From Conus ventricosus (lineage: Eukaryota > Mollusca > Gastropoda > Neogastropoda > Conidae), in assembly GCA_018398815.1 (NCBI GenBank), contig CM031622.1, forward strand, positions 17,412,891 to 17,476,890: DNA of 64,000 nt, read 5' to 3'. Both the position numbers and the translations under genes were made by a program. Positions 47,001-57,676 of the stretch are shown here, piece after piece. Positions within the stretch are counted from its first letter, which is position 1, and the number at the start of each line of letters is the position of its first letter. The notes beneath the pieces are model-generated. The model worked only from the letters and a program-made list of their open reading frames with translations, made no database searches and had not been told where the DNA came from.

Positions 47001-47215
47001 CTTGACCGACTTAACTAGTACTTAACTTAAGAACCTAACTAGTACTTATTTAAGAACCTAACTAGTACTTATTTAAGAACCTAACTAGTACTTACTTAAG
47101 AACTTATAATTTACTTACACTTAACTTGTAATTTACTTGTACTTAACTTAAGAAGTACTTTTCTATAACTAACTTAACTGTACTTATCTAGTTCTTAACT
47201 TGTACTTTATTTAGT
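47001..47215. repeat. TAACTAGTACTTAAG short-motif array (element A)
   Basis: Tandem words AACCTAACTAGTACTTATTT, ACTTAAGAACTT and TTAACTTGTACTT, between the polymerase stop and the 3' end of the minus-strand membrane gene. Repeated at about 49964-50170 in the second copy. Positionally equivalent to the array at 31700-31860 in element B. Confidence 0.8.
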
Positions 47216-47665
47216 TCATTAAAAAACTATCCATAGAAAATGGGTCTACAACAGGAGGTTGCTCTTTTTTTGCAGAAGCTGACTCTTCTTCTTTTACTGG
47301 CTTTGTGGGGGTTTGTGACTTTGCTGCTAAGTATGGCGTTAGACATTTGTATGCTAAAACTCCCCCACCAACAACAACAGCAGCCAATACATAATAATAC
47401 ATCTTAATCGTTTGTTTGTGATTGTGCTGTTGTTAATTGGGTTGTTGTTGTTGGTGGCGATGTTGTATTACTAATCTAATAATTTTTGTTTTACGATTGG
47501 TTTGCTTTTTGCAGTCTGTTCCATTCAGCTAGTTTACGCCCAGCCTCAATACGCCCAGGATTTTTAGTTTATAGTAAACATTACTCACTTGCGGTACATT
47601 CACCTGTGGACTTCACCTGTGGTACATTCACTTGATCCTGCGGCGTCTTCTTTCCGATCGCGATT
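47211..47665 (-). pseudogene. Element A NPGR-motif membrane protein, first copy
   Basis: The C-terminal 63 codons (47402-47211; YYYVLAAVVVGGGVLAYKCL then a polar tail) are open. The N-terminal part up to about 47665 is broken by indels. A cleaner version of the same gene is at 50171-50625. Confidence 0.65.
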
Positions 47666-47862
47666 TTTTTTATTCGATTCTTTAATTTGTCAAAATTATA
47701 TGATTAAAGTAATTATCCATGATGAATGGACATAGCATCGTCCCATATCTGTAATACATGTCACACGCAAGGTTTTAGGGACTTGTTTAACGGATTTGTG
47801 ATAATCAATTTAAATACTTCTTCTGATCAACTGGCGCATCTTATACTAACTTACAAAAAGAA

Positions 47863-48046
47863 AACAGTTAAGACTGTAGTTTTATTTCACATGAAAGACA
47901 GAGATGCATTTGATGAATGTATGCGTGAAAATGATGTTATTGAAAAGTCAGGAAAAACACAGAATTAAGCAAAAATTAAATCTAAAAAGTTTAGTAATTA
48001 GTATTGAAAACGGATAATCCTACACAGTATGTTTGTTTGTAGGGTC
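47863..48046 (+). pseudogene. Duplicated 3' fragment of element B ATPase
   Basis: Starts abruptly in KTVVLFHMKDRDAFDECMRE and runs, with a shift, to the ATPase stop, then to a copy of B's terminus. No start or Walker motifs. It marks the left edge of the second copy of the tandem duplication. Confidence 0.85.
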
Positions 48047-48078
48047 GTTATTTTTTGGTTATTGAAGTGTTACTTGTC

Positions 48079-48165
48079 AGAGAAGGGAGAAATGCAGGTT
48101 CTAGAGTCGCCCGGTCGAAACTGGTTGAGACCGGGTGAGCTAGAACCTGCATTTCTCCGTTCTCT
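48079..48165. repeat. Second copy of element B's right hairpin terminus
   Basis: Same 87-bp hairpin as 45124-45210 with one substitution (AGAGAAGGG for AGAGAACGG), again followed by CTCTGC and element A polymerase sequence. Confidence 0.9.
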
Positions 48166-48173
48166 CTCTGCCC

Positions 48174-49963
48174 AACATCTGATGGGGAGTTTAGATAAGT
48201 TAGCAGGATCGCTACAAGACTTTCCAATCACTAAACAATACTTTGACCCCTCTTTAGTGCGTAAGGAGTTTATCCTTATGAATACATGGACTCGTGGGAT
48301 AGGTTTGATGAAGAATCACTTCCTCCTAAAGGTGCTTTCTTTTCTAAGCTTAGAGGCAAAGACATAACTGATGCTGACTATGAATACGCTCAGAAAGCCT
48401 GGACAGAATTACACTGTCAAACAATGGGCGACTATCACGATCAATATTTATTGGCTGACGTGTGTTTATTAGCAGACGTTTTTCAGAATTACAGATCTAC
48501 TTGCATGAAACATTATAGCTTAGACTCATCACATTACATCTCTGCCCCTGGTCTTTCTTGGGATGCATTCTTAAAGTCTACAAACATCCAGATTGACTTA
48601 ATATCTGACTGCCCACACTTCAGATGATTGAAGGCGGGTTGAGGGGAGGTATTAGCATGGCCTCACATCCTTACTGCAAAGCCAACAACAAATATTTAGA
48701 TGATTATGACCCAACTAAACCATCTAACTATCTAATGTTCTTAGATGCTAACAATTTGTATGGATGGGCCATGAGTAAACCGTTTCCCACTGAGAAACTT
48801 TAAAATGATAAAAGGACCTCATGATGTTAACACTGTGTTAAGTATGTTGTCACAGCTTACGCCTGATAATCCAGCAGGACTAATCTTAGAAGTAGACTTA
48901 GAATATCCTAAAGAATTACATGATCTCCACAACGATTATCCCCTGGCCGCAGAAAGCTTAAAGATGACCCCCATCGAACGCCTAAACTTGTTCCCAATCT
49001 TCGCAACAAAACTAAATATGTGTGTCATTACAGACTCCTACAGTTTTACTTAAGACACGGACTGAAACTGACAGCTGTTCACAGAATATTATCTGTGATC
49101 AAGAGCCCTTTATGAGGCCATACATCAAAAAGAACACTGATCTTAGAACCCAAGCCACTGACGCTTCAGAAAAAGACTTCTTTAACTGATGACAACAGCT
49201 GTTTTGGCAAAACTATGGAAATCCACACAAACGTAAAGATGTAAAATTAGTTACAAAAGAAAACCAAGCAATTAAGTTTGCTTCTAAGCCTAACTATCAA
49301 GACTTTAGAAGATTTAACGACAGCTTGGTTGGCATTATGATGAAGAAAAAGGATGTTAAGTTGGACAAGCCAGTGTTTATCGGCTTTACCGTATTAGAGT
49401 TGTCAAGTTATTGATGTTAGAATTTCTGTACGACTACTTTAAACCGCATTTACCCAGAAGCGAGAGTCCTTTACACAGACACTGACTCTTTTATTCTAGA
49501 CGTCCCAACAGAAACTTCTATAAGGATTTTAGAAACAGAAGTAGCTAAAGGAGCTGATGGATGGTACGACACTTGTGACTATCCTAAAGACAGTCCTTTA
49601 CATTCAACTGTTAACAAGAAAGTAATTGGAAGATGAAGGATGAACTTAATGGGACAGTTATCAAAGAATATGTTGGTTTGGCGGTCAAAGATGTATAGCG
49701 TTGCTAGCCAGACTTCTGTAATGAAGAAGGCTAAAGGCATAAGTAAAGAAGTTGTCAAAAAAAATATATCTCACGATAACTACAAGCAAGCTCTCTTTGA
49801 AAACAAAGTATTTTATCACACAAATGTAATCTGCGCTCTATATTCATCAAGTAAACACAACTGCAGTTAACAAAAAATCACTAGTCTCTAACAATAACAA
49901 GAGAACTTAGGGTCAGTCCTGAGTTTTCATATGCTGTAGGCATTGGAGAACTTTAAAGATTAA
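48174..49963 (+). pseudogene. polB: Element A polymerase C-terminal half, second copy
   Basis: Duplicate of 45217-47000 with its own indels (near 48263, 48605, 48785, 48978, 49185, 49400 and 49630). Conserved pieces include GAFFSKLRGKDITDADYEYA, SHYISAPGLSWDAFLKSTNI, LYTDTDSFI and KAKGISKEVVKKNISHDNYK, ending GHWRTLKD. Compared with the first copy, each fills in bases missing from the other. Confidence 0.85.
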
Positions 49964-50170
49964 CTTGACCGACTTAACTAGTACTTAACTTAAGAACCTA
50001 AAGTACTTATTTAAGAACCTAACTAGTACTTATTTAAGAACCTAACTAGTACTTACTTAAGAACTTATAATTTCTTACACTTAACTTGTAATTTACTTGT
50101 ACTTAACTTAAGAAGTACTTTCTATAACTAACTTAACTTGTACTTATCTAGTTCTTAACTTGTACTTTAT

Positions 50171-50625
50171 TTAGTTCATTAAAAACTATTCCATAGAAAA
50201 TGGGTCTACAACAGGAGGTTGCTCTTTTTTTGCAGAAGCTGACTCTTCTTCTTTTCTGGCTTTGTGGGGGTTTGTGACTTTGCTGCTAAGTATGGCGTTA
50301 GACATTTGTATGCTAAAACTCCCCCACCAACAACAACAGCAGCCAATACATAATAATACATCTTATCGTTTGTTTGTGATTGTGCTGTTGTTAATTGGGT
50401 TGTTGTTGTTGGTGGCGATGTTGTATTACTATCTAATAATTTTTGTTTTACTGATTGGTTTGCTTTTTGCAGTCTGTTCCATTCAGCTAGTTTACGCCCA
50501 GCCTCAATACGCCCAGGATTTTTAGTTTTAGTAACATTACTCACTTGCGGTACATTCACCTGTGGTACATTCACCTGTGGTACATTCACTTGATCCTGCG
50601 GCGTCTTCTTCTCCTGATCGCTCAT
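50171..50625 (-). CDS. Element A NPGR-motif single-pass membrane protein
   Basis: Start MSDQEKKTPQDQV (50625). A VNVPQ pentapeptide is repeated three to four times, then SKVTKTKNPGRIEAGRKLAE-type residues (seen as KNPGRIEAGRKLAEWNR), a Thr/Ser/Gln-rich linker, the transmembrane helix VLAAVVVGGGVLAYKCL and a Lys/Glu tail. A shift near 50250 affects the last 30 codons. About 150 residues. Orthologue in B: 32140-32571. The upstream gene's frame runs directly into this one in this copy, so a fused reading cannot be excluded. Confidence 0.65.
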
Positions 50626-50649
50626 TTTTTTTATTGCGATTAAATTTAA

Positions 50650-51085
50650 TTTGATCAAATTAATATGATTAAAAGTAATTAATCCCATGATGAATGGACA
50701 TAGCATCGTCCCAATTTCTGTAAATACATGTCACACGCAAGTGTTTCTAGGGACTTGTTTAAAACCGGATCTTGTGATAAGTCATATTTTAAATCTTCTT
50801 CTGAATCAACTGGCGCCATCTTACTTACTAACTTAGCATATAGACTAATCATTGTCTGACCCACCGATCTAACCATTTTTGACCCTAGCTGCACTTCGTA
50901 CCTAGCGTTGTACTTCTCAATGTCTGATGTAGACAGTTGTTGAATTTCTGTTCAATACTTAGTTCAACACCTAAATACTGTTTAGTTTTTCCACACGCAG
51001 CCAGAGAGTATAATCTTTCTTTATGGCAGTTGTCTGCTGAGTAGTCTGCTTGCTCCTCACACTTTAATAGTTCGTCACAATCCAT
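50650..51085 (-). pseudogene. Element A conserved protein upstream of NPGR gene
   Basis: Start MDCDELLKCEEQADYSADNC (51085). Conserved parts: RLYSLAACGKTKQYLGVELS, GSKMVRSVGQTMISLYAKLV, and DPVLNKSLETLACDMY. Two shifts (near 50950 and 50720). Orthologue of B's 32510-33040. The cysteine-bearing N terminus differs from B's. Function unknown. Confidence 0.6.
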
Positions 51086-51124
51086 TTTAAAAGCAATAAA
51101 AATATATATAATACTTTTAAAACC

Positions 51125-51299
51125 ATGAGTTTAACGCTGGTTAATTATGCAGTGCCTATCGTTGGTGTTATAGTCTATTAAACCCCTTTCAAAATGTTTG
51201 TTAGGAATAAAACCGCCCAACATGGGAAAGATAGAAGATTCGCCAAAACTAGTTGCAGCCTTATTTTTAGCTTTAACAACAAAAGATTTATTTGATTAA
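51125..51299 (+). pseudogene. Element A small membrane protein, paralogue 1
   Basis: Begins MSLTLVNYAVPIVGVIVY, then breaks. Downstream in another frame are IKPPNMGKIEDSPKLVAALF and LALTTKDLF. It has the same two-hydrophobic-segment plan as B's 33075-33306 and the next gene, but diverged. Divergent from the minus-strand gene starting at 51085. Confidence 0.5.
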
Positions 51300-51362
51300 A
51301 AAGCACATAGACAGCCTTTCGTATTATGATTATTTTTAATTATTTTTTTAGTTAATATAAAG

Positions 51363-51587
51363 ATGAGTGAAAAAAGATTATTAATTCGATTTACCACTCT
51401 GCTGTGATTAGCGGTCTTAGTATAGGTTTATAGCGTGTTAGCAAAAAAACATGTTAAAATGAAGCCGGCTGACCTAGAAGTTAGACATTGAGGATATTGT
51501 TAAGGTTATAGTTCTAATTACTGCAGGGATTGCCTCAAAAGACTTTCTTGTTACACAGGGGATTATCCCAGAAAATATTAGTTCATA
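51363..51587 (+). pseudogene. Element A small membrane protein, paralogue 2
   Basis: Begins MSEKRLL. After shifts it contains HVKMKPADLE and DFLVTQGIIPENISS, closely matching B's 33075-33306 (KPADLGKLDFED, GIIPDSINM). Element A therefore carries two members of this family where B has one. Confidence 0.6.
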
Positions 51588-51627
51588 GAAAGATTAATTC
51601 ATAAGAAAATATTGATTTATAAAAAGA

Positions 51628-51967
51628 TGGCGGGAGTAGTTATGATGGTAGGAGGAGCTATTGTTAATGCCTTGGCCTTCTCTGGAAGCAATTATATGTT
51701 TAGTAAATTGAGGTCTGATAAAGAAAGAGCAAGGCATAACAAAGCAATGGAAGATTTAGCTAAGGCAAGAGATGCTTACGAGAAAAGACGAATTGCTCAC
51801 TTAGACTTTATTAATAAAAGTTAAGGGAACAGGGTCATGCAGAGCACACATTTACAGACGTTGATGAGGCAATGAATGAGTATTACTTAGTGACAGGAAA
51901 GAAGTTTTTAACATCACCACCGCCAGAACTGTCTGACTTTTATGAACCATCAGAAGAACAGAAATAG
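51628..51967 (+). pseudogene. Element A membrane/coiled-coil protein
   Basis: MAGVVMMVGGAIVNALAFSG (hydrophobic), then a charged helix (KLRSDKERARHNKAMEDLAK). After a shift near 51823 come DVDEAMNEYYLVTGKKFLTS and PPPELSDFYEPSEEQK-like residues. Orthologue of B's 33329-33736. It is followed within 100 bases by the integrase, as in B. Confidence 0.65.
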
Positions 51968-52054
51968 CAGAAATTGGTTTTATTGTGGGTGCTGTGGGAC
52001 AATCTATATTCTTGCACAAACAATTTAAAATTCAATTAAAATACAGTCCTTCTT

Positions 52055-53015
52055 ATGGACAGTACAAAATATATTATTCTCCTAAATGGTATTGGAAAGG
52101 AAAGACTGCTATTGAAAAACTAAGTAAAGCTGCTAGAGTGTCTGAATCAGATGCGAAAGACTGGCTTTCAAAACAGGCAATTTGGCAAATATATCTGCCT
52201 GCCCCAAAAAGAATAATAAGACCTAGATTTGTTAATTCAGTTCTAATGACACCCACCAAATGGACTTGCTGTATCTTCCACATGACAAAGTTAGAAGAAA
52301 AAGTTTAAGTATGCTCTGACAGTTGTTGACATGGCTTCAAGATACAAAGACGCTGAACTTTTAACGGATAAAAGCTCAACTGCTGTGGCTGTAGTTTTAA
52401 ACAACAAATATACATGAGAGGTCCATTAAAGTATCCTAGGTTGATTCAAGTTGATGATGGAAAAGAGTTTAAAGGTTCTGTAAACCAACTGTTTTTAAAA
52501 CATCATGTTACAGTTAAGAGAGGGATCCCAGGCAACCATCGATCACAAGCCTTAGTAGAAAACTTTAATAAGAATCTAGCTGAACGCCTGTTTACTTATC
52601 AATATCACAGAGAAATTATGGACAGAACGCGCAACACAGAATGGGTTAGGAGATTGCCAGCAGTCTTACGTGCCATGAACAATGAAGAATTTAAAGCAAC
52701 AGGGTTGAAAACCAGTAAACGCAATCAAATTAAAAAAAATTAGCATTACTGAAGATGTACCGGGGACTCAAAAACTCTTGCCCTTTGGGTTAAAAGTAAG
52801 ATACCTGTATGCTCCTGGAGAGGCGGAAGGTGATGTTAGAATTAGAGCCACAGATCCTATATGGAGCATAGATGTAATATGAAGTTGAAAGAATCATGAA
52901 AACAACCCCTCCTGTATATTATTTAAGAGAGACTCTCTCTTCTAAAAAGCCCGCTCCTAAAAGATCCTTTGTTCGTGAAGAGCTGCAAGTTGTCCCACCA
53001 AACACAGTGAGTTAA
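52055..53015 (+). pseudogene. Element A integrase (rve), several frameshifts
   Basis: Same domain order as B's: N-terminal KAARVSESDAKDWLSKQAIW, first catalytic Asp in the segment near 52255-52275 (out of frame), second in LIQVDDGKEFKGSVNQLF, Glu in QALVENFNKNLAERLF, then the chromo/SH3-like tail (RYLYAPGEAEGDVRIRATD). Breaks near 52060, 52245, 52305, 52400, 52710 and 52875. Expected product about 315 residues. It would insert the element and generate the short target duplication. Start uncertain; ATG 52055 is nearest. Confidence 0.85.
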
Positions 53016-53050
53016 AAAAAAATAGTGTTTATTAAACTTTTTTTTGTGCT

Positions 53051-53603
53051 CTATTTTGGGTTTAACTGATCGTGTGTTTGTTTTTCAATGTTCTGTTTAA
53101 TTGCATCAGTGTCTACCTGTCGCGAAGTAAAAGTCTTTCTCCACTCCTTTTGAAGTTCAATTTTCTGTCGTCTGTAATCATCGCCATCAGCCATAAGCTT
53201 CTGAAATTCTCGTCTGTAATGTTTTCATCCTGTAGTGATTTGCTTATTTCCTAATCTCAATGAACAAAGTTTTGCTGATGCTAGGGCAACAATGGCAGTG
53301 TGCTTTTGTAATTTTAGGAGTTATTTTTTTTAAAACAGCACTTACAATCATAGACATGGCGCCTAACCCTAAGCCAAGGCCTCCTAATGCTAAAGAGGCT
53401 GGCGCCCCGACCCCAGTGGCTAAAACAGCAACACTAGAACCAGCACTTACGCTAGCTACAGCTGATGAGCCAGTAATTACATAAGAAAGAGTATTTAAAG
53501 CTTTAGCATATTTTTTTCTAGTAACCCTATACTTATCCAAGTCGATTTCTATTTCCTTTTGAAGTTCAGTTATTTGCTCTAACCTAAACTGTTGAACCTC
53601 CAT
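53051..53603 (-). pseudogene. Element A Gly/Ala hydrophobic coiled-coil protein
   Basis: MEVQQFRLEQITELQKEIEI start, then helical KYRVTRKKYAKALNTLSYV, the hydrophobic block SSVAVLATGVGAPASLALGG and LGLGAMSMIVSAVLKK. The C-terminal helical part (DENITDEEFQKLMADGDDYR-type residues near 53150-53220) is in shifted frames. Orthologue of B's 38603-39165. Confidence 0.65.
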
Positions 53604-53614
53604 TTTTAATAAAA

Positions 53615-54455
53615 TTAATTTTGTAAAAATGTTTTTATTAATCCTTTTGGCAGCACTTCACCAACAGAGTAAAACGCAATAAAATTAACATACTTAATGA
53701 ACATAAAGTCGAGTACTGTTAGTTTGTCTTTGTCAACATTCACAGTAACCTTGTCAGATGATGTAAGGGTGTTTATTTCATCCCCGTTTTTTGTAATGGC
53801 AATAACAAGCCTAAGAGGGCCATCCAAGTTTTCAGCCTTTATTTGTACTCCCCGTGCTAACACATGTTCTGGCAAACTAGAATTAGACCCCCCTGGAGTA
53901 ATTAATAAAACAAAAATCAAAGTAGCAGTGTTAGGCATTGGCGGTTTTGGGATAAATTCTAGGGTTACTGTGTCATCCCCACTTCAGCTAAGGTTTTCTT
54001 TCTGCTCAGCACATATTCGCGCATATATGTATCTATTACAATCTGCTTTTTCTGTTGTGTTCCTGGGACAAGACTGGCAAGAAGGGGCCCGCATTCAAAG
54101 CTTTTCTAAAATTGTTTTTCTTATCAAAGTTTTACATTAGGGCTTCGCAAGTCAAATTTAAAATCCCAGTTTATTTCAGGGCGCAAGCCCCAGGTATTGT
54201 CTTTTTTATAAAGCCTGTATTCATATTTGCCGTAATCAGTTGTTTCTAGATTTCTTATTTGTTCCAGTTTAGGATGTTGCTGCCGTTTTTTCTCTTCAAT
54301 TTCTGTTCGTTGTAAACCCCATCATCGTGTATTCAAATCCATAAACATTTCCTGGCACTCCTATTAAATCAAACTCGGTTGTGTCTGCTAGGTCTTTTAG
54401 CTCTACTGCAACACATTTAGGAGCTAGCTGCGCTTTTGATTCTGGCCCCGAGACA
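53615..54455 (-). pseudogene. Element A conserved beta-rich protein
   Basis: Start at 54455 (MSRGQNQ-like, AT-rich leader), shifts in 54010-54330. The C-terminal half is open as ITPGGSNSSLPEHVLARGVQ, GPLRLVIAITKNGDEINTLT and FIAFYSVGEVLPKGLIKTFL. Orthologue of B's 43603-44443, but on the opposite strand relative to the shared backbone. Confidence 0.55.
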
Positions 54456-54502
54456 TTCTTTTTATAATATTAAATTATAATAAACAAATTGTTATAAACA
54501 AT

Positions 54503-55121
54503 CTACAATAAACAAATGTATTGAACTGGAGGGTCAGTCCGTAAGCATAGCTTAGCGTGTTTAGATTTTTCTAACTGTTCTTTTATTTTTTTTAGTCATC
54601 TTTGTCCCGTTTTTATATAATTTTCACTTAAACATTCCTCAAAACTGTCTTTGTCCTTAGTGTAAAATAATACAACTGATTTTAACTGCGATCGAAAGTC
54701 TTTTAAGACCGCATTGTATTTTGAGTTAAGAGCCACACAGAAACTAAGGCGTGACGGCCGCTAAAGGCTAGCTTTGACAGAGCTTTTCTTTTTTTTAAAC
54801 AATGTCTTGTTCAGCTGAACAATCATCAATAATAAACAGTGTTTTTAGTTCCCTCAAAAAAGTCTATAGTAATGTTCTAAACAGTCGCTCAGTTTGTTTG
54901 CTAGGATCAACTAGAAATACATTCTCGTCTGTCCAAATAAACTTCCTTTCTTTGTAAGACTTGTTGTGCTTAATGGTTGTGCAGAATATAACAATGTGTT
55001 CGTAATGAAACCTGTATATTGTTTGTAACAAATCAAGTACGAAGACAGTTTTTCCCACACCCTGTAATCCGCAGATAAGAGAACAGTGCGGATCTTTTGG
55101 CAGAAACTTCAAGCTATCCAT
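54503..55121 (-). pseudogene. Element A packaging ATPase
   Basis: Start MDSLKFLPKDPHCSLICG. Walker A is GLQGVGKT, followed by VFVLDLLQTIYRFHYEHIVI. Walker B TLFIIDDCSA lies in a shifted frame near 54815-54840. The C terminus ends VQYICL. Shifts near 54870, 54735 and 54595. Same family as B's 44475-45087 but on the minus strand here. Expected to motor DNA packaging. Confidence 0.85.
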
Positions 55122-55151
55122 CTGTTTTTATTAGAATATTTCTTCTGCATT

Positions 55152-56427
55152 TTAAAAAGCCGCGTCTTTTAGTCTGTTTTCTTCAATGTTTAACTGAGCA
55201 TCACAAACCATAAAAACATGCATTTGTATTGGGGCGTTTCCGTCTGCTTTCTTGCGAATATTTATTTGTATGCCATCTTGTCTATCCTTTCTCCACTTCC
55301 AAACAATCTGTTGTCAAATGTGGATCTAAAGTCCAGCCACAGCCCATATTTACTTATTAAGTAGTCTTCGAGTCTTACATCATAAAGGCGAAGTTTTTTA
55401 CATACACGATCAACTGCAGGATCTCTTTGCCTACCTCCTGCGAACAACTTTCTTATTTCATCAAAGTGTTGGTGAGGTAAAAGCCCGCGACCCGAATACA
55501 ACTGATCAGACTTGCCATTTATTACACAGTCGACCTTCTCAATTTTTGGATTATAAAACGCTTCTGATTCTCTCTGAAAGGAGTTGTTTCTTCAGTAAAT
55601 AAGAACAAAATTCCTTTTAAAGACTTCAGAGACTGATTTAGATGTATGTTCCCGAGAGTGTCCCGCTTGTTTCTATTTTCTGTAATGGAGTGTATAACGT
55701 TTTCATTATATTTATATAACCGTTTTACTTTTATACTGGGTTAAGATTGTTCTGGCCAGTCCAGGGTTAGTAACAACATCAAACTCAAGAGAGATGTCAC
55801 TAACCCCGTATTTAGCTAAAGGATCTTCAGACAGAATGACAGAACTGCTAGGATTAAATGTCAGAACATAACTAAGTTTTTCTTTTAGTGCACCTTGGTA
55901 ATATGGCATATGCGTCTTTAACAGCTCAAAATCTAGAGGGATGCAGAATCTGTTGCCAAATGCTTCTGCTACTGCCTCATCTTTAACATCATTCTTTGCA
56001 TCCCCCGCTTTAAGCCTGTGCTTGAGGACCGTTTGAGTCTTGTATTCCCTGATAGACTTTCTCTTTTCTTTCTTTTTTAGGCAGCCATAGATCAGAATAG
56101 AGTGCAAAAATGTCTGCCTCGTTTAGTTTAAAAGACTTCTCTGCCCTCCAGTTTGATTACTATATGATTAACAATAGCCCTGCCTAATTAGCAACAACAG
56201 TAGCATTAGGATCTGCCGATGTAATATCTATTTTGAATGATAGTTTTAGCGGTGCCTGGCATTATAACATCGTCAGCGCCAAGATCAGGGAACTTAACTA
56301 TTAAATCTTGTCCAGGCTGAACTGTTGATGGAGTATTTACACTAATTACAGTCTGCCTTATGCCTTTTACGCCGTGGGGTTCCTTCTCTTTTCTGTATGG
56401 ATCAAGGTCACAGCCGTATGAGTTCAT
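55152..56427 (-). pseudogene. Element A major-capsid-like protein (tentative)
   Basis: Start MNSYGCDLDPYRKEKEPHGV. Conserved blocks shared with B: KFPDLGADDVIMPGTA, IPLDFELLKTHMPYYQGALK, LSYVLTFNPSSSVILS, DEIRKLFAGGRQRDPAVDRV, then LEDYLISKYGLWLDFRSTFD and GSGERIDK, ending LNIEENRLKDAAF. Shifts near 56240, 56080, 55720, 55580 and 55265. About 425 residues. Capsid assignment as for element B: beta-rich, conserved, best candidate in the set, but not proven. Confidence 0.55.
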
Positions 56428-56462
56428 TTTTTATAAAACAAAAAAGAATTTAAATAAAAATT

Positions 56463-57676
56463 ATGGATGAAGATTATGAAGTGCCTTATCCTTCTGAAGA
56501 AGAAGAAGACGAAACGCAATTGGGGCCTTCATTGCAGAAGAGCTTGAAGAAGCAGCAGTAGGCCAAGGAGCAGGATTAAGCCAAATACGGTTGCTAGATA
56601 GAATTGAATCATTAAAAAGCCACATGGGTCGAGAGCAACCAGAAGCGCTTAGGGCTTCTGATTTTGAGATAGATAAAGATAATCATTTGAATTACAGAAC
56701 CAGTAAAAGGGGACCTTGTGCGGTTTACTAAAAAACCAGACTCAACCCCGTTTTTTTTAAAAACAAGCACAATTCTTGGAAAACTCCCTGTTGCTGACAA
56801 AAAGAAGTTGAACTTTATTGGAGATTTAAGCTCTGAGGCTGTTAGTCGTTTACAAACCATAGTGCAAAGGCTGCCAACACGATCTGAAATAGAAATGACC
56901 TCTTTTCAAGATTTAACTCAAGAAGCAGATGAAATAATAGAGAAATTGAAACGAGTTTAGATGAGGAAACAGTCAGAAAATACATTAGAAACAATTGACG
57001 ATTCTCCATTGCCTATGCGCGACATCCGAGGCCTTACGGCTGCTTTTACGACAATAAGAGAAGAACTAATGCGCAACACAGCAGAACTTAGTAGGTTAGA
57101 TAGAGAGATAGAAGAAGAAAAAATAAACTGGCTGATGCAGATGATAACAATTTAGGACAAGAAGAAAAGGCTAGAATACAGCAGAAAATACAGGAGTTAA
57201 GGGCAAAAGGGAAGGGCATTTAAACGCCGATTTCTATTCTCAGAGGAAATCTAGAATCACAAACAACCAGATTCAAAGAAACTATAAAGAAAATACTTCA
57301 CGAAAACACTACGCTAGCTGAAGAAAAAGGATTCGTTCAGAGAAGAGGGGATTACAGTAGTTAGTATATTAACGGCTGTTGGGTTTGCTATCTCTACACT
57401 CGTTTATGCTTTAACGGCAGTGCACCAACCGGACCAGTAGCGCCTCCAACACCTCAGCCTGGTAAAAGTTGGATTAGAAAACAATTACACCATCTAGCAA
57501 ACTTATTAAAGAAGTTAGCTGCCAAAGCGCTTGATGCTCTGCCTGGCATAATAGGCCCGTGTTGTTAGTTGGGTTTTGTCTACTATAGGTAAGGTGGCTG
57601 GTTATATGGCTGACCATCTGTGGACGTTAGGAGTGCTAGCTGCTGGATTAATTTTTAGTGAAATAAAGTATGGCTA
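56463..57676 (+). pseudogene. Element A coiled-coil protein with membrane C terminus
   Basis: MDEDYEVPYPSEEEEDETQL start, then shifts near 56530, 56690, 56960, 57130, 57210, 57340 and 57415. The coiled coil includes SLPMRDIRGLTAAFTTIREE-like residues. The conserved C terminus (GITVVSILTAVGFAISTLVY, KSWIRKQLHHLANLLKKLAA) and final hydrophobic helix are recognisable. Orthologue of B's 40485-41683, with the same tail-to-tail overlap with the next minus-strand gene. Confidence 0.6.

Larger units (their letters stand above)
44904..50835. repeat. 2.95-kb tandem duplication across the A/B junction
   Basis: 44904-47850 recurs as 47863-50835. Each copy contains the ATPase 3' end of B, B's right hairpin, A's polymerase C-terminal half, the short-motif array and the NPGR membrane gene. 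The copies differ mainly by single-base insertions or deletions and almost no substitutions. That is the pattern of two uncorrected reads of one locus placed in tandem, though a very recent real duplication is not excluded. Confidence 0.88.
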
